Assembly: GCA_963828825.1 (NCBI GenBank)
Contig: CAWHGF010000007.1
Span: forward strand, 1,178,001-1,242,000
Source of the DNA: Bog-473 sp963828825
Lineage (GTDB): Bacteria; Actinomycetota; Acidimicrobiia; Acidimicrobiales; RAAP-2
Reading direction: 5' to 3'
DNA: 64,000 bases
Positions within the stretch are counted from its first letter, which is position 1. Every line of letters begins with the position of its first letter. The translations under genes were made by a program, and so were the position numbers. This document shows, piece after piece, positions 60,216-64,000 of this stretch. A model generated the notes under the pieces. It did no database searches. It was not told the origin of the DNA and saw only the letters and a list, made by a program, of their open reading frames with translations.

Positions 60216-63200
60216 GAATCCACCTCCGTCGTCGATGTCGTGGCCGGTGTCGGTGTGGCGGCGGCACCCGAGCGCGACCGGGCGAGCGGATCGGAGCCGA
60301 GGAACGCCTCGACGACCACGGGAGTGTCGAGGACGTCGCGCGGTGGGCCGCTCGTGAGTACCGTGCCGCGATCCATGGCGACGAGACGGTCGGCCAGTTC
60401 GGCGATGAACGCGATGTCGTGCTCGACGACGAGCATGGTCGCATCGAGCCGGTCCCGCACGTTGCGCAGCAGGCCGACCATGGCCTCGACCTCGCGCTGG
60501 GCGACGCCCGAGGAGGGCTCGTCGAGCAGGACGACGGAGGGCTGGTGGGCCACCACGGCCGCCAGGTCGACGAGGCGTCGGGAGCCGGTCGAGAGCTCGC
60601 TGACCAGGTTGTCGGCGTAGCGGTCCAGGCCGAACAGGTTGAGCAGCTCGTCCACGCGCTGCATGACGGCGGTCTCGGTCCGCACCTGGAGGGGCAGGCG
60701 CAGCATGGCGTTGAAGGGGTCGCTGACGTCGGTGAAGCGCTCCAGTGAGACGGCCACGGCGTCGCGTACGGTCAAACCGGAGAACAGGCGGGAATCCTGG
60801 AACGAGCGACCGAGCCCGAGGCGGGCACGGGCCGAGGCGGTCCGGTCGGTCACGTCGACACCGCCCAGCTCGACCCGCCCGGCGTCGGGATGGAGGAACC
60901 CGGACATGACGTCGAAGAGCGTCGTCTTGCCGGCGCCGTTGGGCCCGATGATCCCCACGATCTCGCCGTGGTCGGCGTGCAGCGACACGTCGTGCAGGGC
61001 ATTGTTGCCCCCGAAGCTGAGCGAGAGCCCGCGCACCTCGATCTCGGCCCGGCTGTCCCCGTTCGGCGTCGCGGGGGCCGGCGCCGGCGCCTCGAACGCC
61101 TCGGAGGCCTTCTGCAGGTAGACGGACCACAGGAGCTCGGGGTGGGCCGCCAACTCGTCGGCGGTCCCGGAGAAGCGCACGACGCCGGTCTCCATGACGT
61201 AGACGCGGTCGGCCACCGCCACCGCGACGTTCATCGACTGCTCGACCAGGAGGATGGCGGTGCCGGCCCGGCGCATTGACTCGATCGCGCCGAGCAGCTG
61301 CTCCACGACGATGGGCGAGAGACCGAGCGAGAGCTCGTCGATGAGAAACAGCTTGGGGCGGGTGATGGTCGCCATGGCGAGGGCGAGCATCTGCTGCTGG
61401 CCGCCCGACAGGTTGGCCGCCCGCTCCTCGCGCCGTGAGGCCAGGGTGGGGAAGGCGGTGAGGGCCTCGTCGATCATGTCGGCGTCGTGCTCGCCGCGCC
61501 GCCGGCCCTGCCACGCCGCCACGCGCAGGTTGTCCTCCACGCGCAGGTTGGGGAAGATCCCCTCGCCGCCGGGCACCTGGGCCACGCCGAGGCGGGCGAT
61601 CTCGTCGGGGGGCAGGTGGGTGATGTCGCGCCCGTCGAAGACGATGGCGCCGTGGTCGGCCTCGACCACCCCGCCGATGGCCCGGAGCAGCGTCGACTTG
61701 CCGGCGCCGTTGGTGCCGACGAGGGCGACGATCTCACCCTCGCCGATCTCGATCGCGACGTCGGCCAGGACGACGACGCCGTCGTAGCCCACGCTGAGCT
61801 CGCGCACGGCGAGGAGCGGCAGCCGGCCGGCGTGGCGATCGGCCAGCATCTGGGACCGGGTGCGCATGGAGGTCCACACGTCCTGCACGTCGCGCCCGAT
61901 GAGGCCACCGGCACTGGCGACGATCAGGCCGCCGATGGCGAAGATCGGCACCAGGATGAGCAGGCCGTAGCGGAAGCCGACCGCGTCGCCGATCGCGCCG
62001 ACGACCGGGAGCACGAGGAAGCCGGGCAGCACGAAGAGCGCGCCGATGGAGAAGCCGACGGAGCGCACCCGGGACGGGATGGCGAGCGAGAGCGAGGCGA
62101 GCACGCCGGGCCCCACGATGGCCAGCGAGAAGTCGATGCCGGCGTTGCCGATGAAGGCCGCGGGGACGTCGGGGGCCAGTGCGAACAGCACCGCGAACCC
62201 GGCGGCGACGAGCGAGGCCACCGCCAGCATGCGGAAGACGAGGCCGATATCGCGGCGCGCCAGGCGGGTGGCGATGACCGCGCCGACGACGAGACCGAGG
62301 AGGTCGAAGAGCTGAATGGGGGCGATCAGGTAGGCGCGCTGGACGGCATCGAGGTGGAACGTCTCCTGGTACTGCAGCGAGGCGAGCGACGTGAACCCGG
62401 CGATGGCGGCGGCGAGGAACGGGAGGGCGATGAAGATGCGACGCAGCACGCCGATCTTCCACACGGTCCGCCAGGCCTCGCCGAGCGACGGCGGCGCTTC
62501 GACGGGGATGTCGAAGGCGGTGGTGTCCTGGGCGACAGCGTGGACGGGGGCGGGGGCGGCGACGTCGCCCAACGGCGCGGGCTCGCCGAGTTCGGAGGCG
62601 ACCATCTGCTCGCTCAGCGCGAGCTGCTCGTGGCGGCCGCGGGGCGGCTCGCGCAGGCGTAGGCCGACGACGACCACGAGCACGATGGGCACCGCGAAGA
62701 AGAAGAAGGGGGCGCGCCAGGAGAAGACGGCGGCCAGGCCGGCGCCGAGCAGGACGCCGACGATGGCGCCGATGCTGATGCCCGAGCGGTGGGCCGAGTA
62801 GATGCGGGGCCGGGCCGGCACGGGGTAGTAGTCGGCCAGCAGCGAGTTGTGCGTGGGGAAGATGACGGCCTGCCCCATGGAGATGCCCACCAGCATGACG
62901 GTGGCCACCACGACCCCCTGGGCGACGCCGAGGCCGATGGAGAAGGCGGCTCCGACGAGAGCGCCGATGAGCGCGATGCGCACCCGGTTGGTGCGGTCGG
63001 CCAGGACGGCGATGGGGAGCGTGCAGCCCAGCGCAGACGCACCGGCGATGGCGACGATCAGGAGGATGCCGGCGTTGGTGAGATGGAACGCGTCGCGGAT
63101 GTTCGGCGTGAGCACGTTGAAGGCGCTCTGGGTCGCCTGGTCGAGCAGCTCGATCGCGAAGAGCACCCCGAGGGGGAAGAGCGAGGCGCCGGCGCCGAAC

Positions 63201-63217
63201 TTGGCCAGGCGGCTCAC
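60212..63217 (-). CDS. Fusion of an MFS transporter with two branched-chain-type ABC ATPases (LivF- and LivG-like)
   Basis: A 1001-residue single frame. Residues 1 to about 450 are an MFS-type membrane domain (AFNVLTPNIRDAFHLTNAGILLIVAIAGASALGCTLPIAVLADRTNR, about 12 hydrophobic segments). Residues about 470-700 are a LivF-like ATPase (Walker A GTNGAGKST at about 501-509, LSGGQQQM at about 603, LFLIDELSLGLSP). Residues about 730-975 are a LivG-like ATPase (Walker A GPNGAGKTT at 758-766, signature altered to LSTGSRR, VVLLDEPSSGV). GTG start overlaps the LivM-like gene and its end overlaps the binding-protein gene, so it is one transporter operon. The MFS-ABC-ABC arrangement is unusual. Confidence 0.88.
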   Translation of the reverse strand: MSRLAKFGAGASLFPLGVLFAIELLDQATQSAFNVLTPNIRDAFHLTNAGILLIVAIAGASALGCTLPIAVLADRTNRVRIALIGALVGAAFSIGLGVAQGVVVATVMLVGISMGQAVIFPTHNSLLADYYPVPARPRIYSAHRSGISIGAIVGVLLGAGLAAVFSWRAPFFFFAVPIVLVVVVGLRLREPPRGRHEQLALSEQMVASELGEPAPLGDVAAPAPVHAVAQDTTAFDIPVEAPPSLGEAWRTVWKIGVLRRIFIALPFLAAAIAGFTSLASLQYQETFHLDAVQRAYLIAPIQLFDLLGLVVGAVIATRLARRDIGLVFRMLAVASLVAAGFAVLFALAPDVPAAFIGNAGIDFSLAIVGPGVLASLSLAIPSRVRSVGFSIGALFVLPGFLVLPVVGAIGDAVGFRYGLLILVPIFAIGGLIVASAGGLIGRDVQDVWTSMRTRSQMLADRHAGRLPLLAVRELSVGYDGVVVLADVAIEIGEGEIVALVGTNGAGKSTLLRAIGGVVEADHGAIVFDGRDITHLPPDEIARLGVAQVPGGEGIFPNLRVEDNLRVAAWQGRRRGEHDADMIDEALTAFPTLASRREERAANLSGGQQQMLALAMATITRPKLFLIDELSLGLSPIVVEQLLGAIESMRRAGTAILLVEQSMNVAVAVADRVYVMETGVVRFSGTADELAAHPELLWSVYLQKASEAFEAPAPAPATPNGDSRAEIEVRGLSLSFGGNNALHDVSLHADHGEIVGIIGPNGAGKTTLFDVMSGFLHPDAGRVELGGVDVTDRTASARARLGLGRSFQDSRLFSGLTVRDAVAVSLERFTDVSDPFNAMLRLPLQVRTETAVMQRVDELLNLFGLDRYADNLVSELSTGSRRLVDLAAVVAHQPSVVLLDEPSSGVAQREVEAMVGLLRNVRDRLDATMLVVEHDIAFIAELADRLVAMDRGTVLTSGPPRDVLDTPVVVEAFLGSDPLARSRSGAAATPTPATTSTTEVDS

Positions 63218-64000
63218 GGGACGAGCGCCCCCTCCACCGGGCCGGGGACGCCCGGCGGGGTGGCCCGACGGCGTCGGGCCAGTCGTTCGAGGCCCCAGTC
63301 GCGCAGGTCGTAGCAGAGGCCGGCGAGCCCGCGGGGAAAGAGGATGAGCACGAGCAGCACGCCGAGCGCGGACGGGAAGAGCTGCCAGCTCGGCGGCAGG
63401 TACGTGGTGCTGCCCTCGACGATGGCGGCGCCGAGGATGGCGCCGAAGGCCGATCCGAGCCCGCCCACCGCCGTCGAGGTGAACACGACCAGGCTGACCG
63501 GCACCAGGAACGAGGTCTCCTGGTACGACTGGTTGACCACCAGCAGGAGGCAGCCGGCCAGGCCGGCGATGAAGCCTGAGACGGCGAACGCGGTGAGCTT
63601 GGCCCGTAGGACGCGCACGCCGTAGCCCGACGCCGCCCGCTCGTTGGCCGGGAGCGCCCGCAGGACGCGCCCGGTGCGGCTGTGGCGCAGGCCGTGCAGC
63701 GCGAGCAGCACCAGCACCAGCACGCCCAGGCAGAGCTCGAACACCGCCGTCTGGGTGGTGAGGGAGAGGCCGAACAGGTAGGGGACGCCGAGTTGGGACT
63801 GCGGGATCCAGGAGAACTCCTCCCGCACCAGTAGGTAGCCCGACGCGGCGAGGCTGAAGGCCAGCGTGGTGACGGCGGCGAACATCCCGTCGAGGCGGAG
63901 GGTGGGGATGCCCACCACGACGGCGACGGCACCGGCGGCCGTGCCGGCGAGGAGGAGGGCGAGGCTCAGATCCCAGTGCCAGTCGAGCAGGGCGACGGCG
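63214..64000 (-). CDS. Branched-chain amino acid-type ABC permease (LivM-like), partial at window edge
   Basis: At least 262 codons are visible; the start lies beyond 64000. Hydrophobic segments alternate with GIPTLRLDGMFAAVTTLAFSLAASGYLLVREE, ALPANERAASGYGVRVLRAKLTAFAVSGFIAGLAGCLLL and VVFTSTAVGGLGSAFGAILGAAIVEG, the LivM/LivH EAA-like core. The C-terminus is basic (RLARRRRATPP). Its stop overlaps the fusion gene start by 4 bp. The second permease, LivH, is not seen and may lie beyond the window. Confidence 0.9.
   Translation of the reverse strand, partial: AVALLDWHWDLSLALLLAGTAAGAVAVVVGIPTLRLDGMFAAVTTLAFSLAASGYLLVREEFSWIPQSQLGVPYLFGLSLTTQTAVFELCLGVLVLVLLALHGLRHSRTGRVLRALPANERAASGYGVRVLRAKLTAFAVSGFIAGLAGCLLLVVNQSYQETSFLVPVSLVVFTSTAVGGLGSAFGAILGAAIVEGSTTYLPPSWQLFPSALGVLLVLILFPRGLAGLCYDLRDWGLERLARRRRATPPGVPGPVEGALVP

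Noticed and set aside
60212..61514. A very long minus-strand frame continuing upstream from the binding-protein gene
   Set aside because: It is antisense-frame noise across the ATPase domains; the binding protein starts at GTG 60215.

Overview
The window is 64 kb of very GC-rich DNA carrying the chromosomal replication-origin neighbourhood of an actinobacterium. The order gyrA-gyrB-dciA-recF-dnaN-dnaA / rpmH-rnpA-yidD-yidC-khpB-rsmG-parA-parB, followed by a convergent cwlM-trxA-trxB group, murJ with a DUF6049 gene divergent from pcnA, then ino1-padR and rpsF-ssb-rpsR-rplI-dnaB, is the layout known from mycobacteria and other Actinobacteria. The tandem GYWLVAADGGIFAYGDA-type repeats, many leaderless-looking promoters and the accessory gene content suggest an Acidimicrobiia-like lineage; that placement is inference.

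Region by region. 1-7144: replication initiation and gyrase genes on the minus strand; DnaA-box-like sites lie in the 300-bp dnaN-dnaA gap, the likely oriC. 7010-13275: the plus-strand rpmH-to-parB run, with two parS sites between rsmG and parA. 13445-20823: cell-wall and redox genes on the minus strand (cwlM-like, trxA, trxB, degV, murJ, DUF6049). 20858-30468: pcnA, ino1/padR, panB, the rpsF operon and dnaB, with a DnaA-box cluster just upstream of dnaB. 30499-34974: a five-gene minus-strand operon with a thioredoxin-like protein, MauE, a Tat-exported Cys-rich MauA-like protein fused to a six-repeat propeller-like domain, and a multi-spanning membrane protein; this is the best candidate for an undescribed system. 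35014-36952: amidohydrolase plus class II aldolase. 36949-40061: a split NHEJ module in which a separate ligase and LigD-type polymerase flank an HhH-PHP nuclease-like gene. 40168-48520: stress, transport, M24/APC/XRE-cupin, PIG-L, MFS, SDR, peroxiredoxin and response-regulator genes. 48950-53248: F420/PPOX-like, DUF2505, wax-ester synthase, patatin and an unknown gene. 53278-58399: two-component system, ABC exporter and a sigma factor carrying its own zinc-finger tail. 58449-64000: a branched-chain-type ABC importer whose two ATPases are fused to an MFS domain.

Five genes (gyrB, parB, the DNA ligase, the HhH-PHP gene and the ABC exporter ATPase) are each interrupted by a +1 shift. In every case removing a single base restores a full-length product. 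Four of the five shifts sit at or next to the coding-strand string CGCGCTC. Systematic base-calling or assembly error is the likeliest cause, but the shared context deserves a check. No tRNA, rRNA, CRISPR array or insertion sequence was found.
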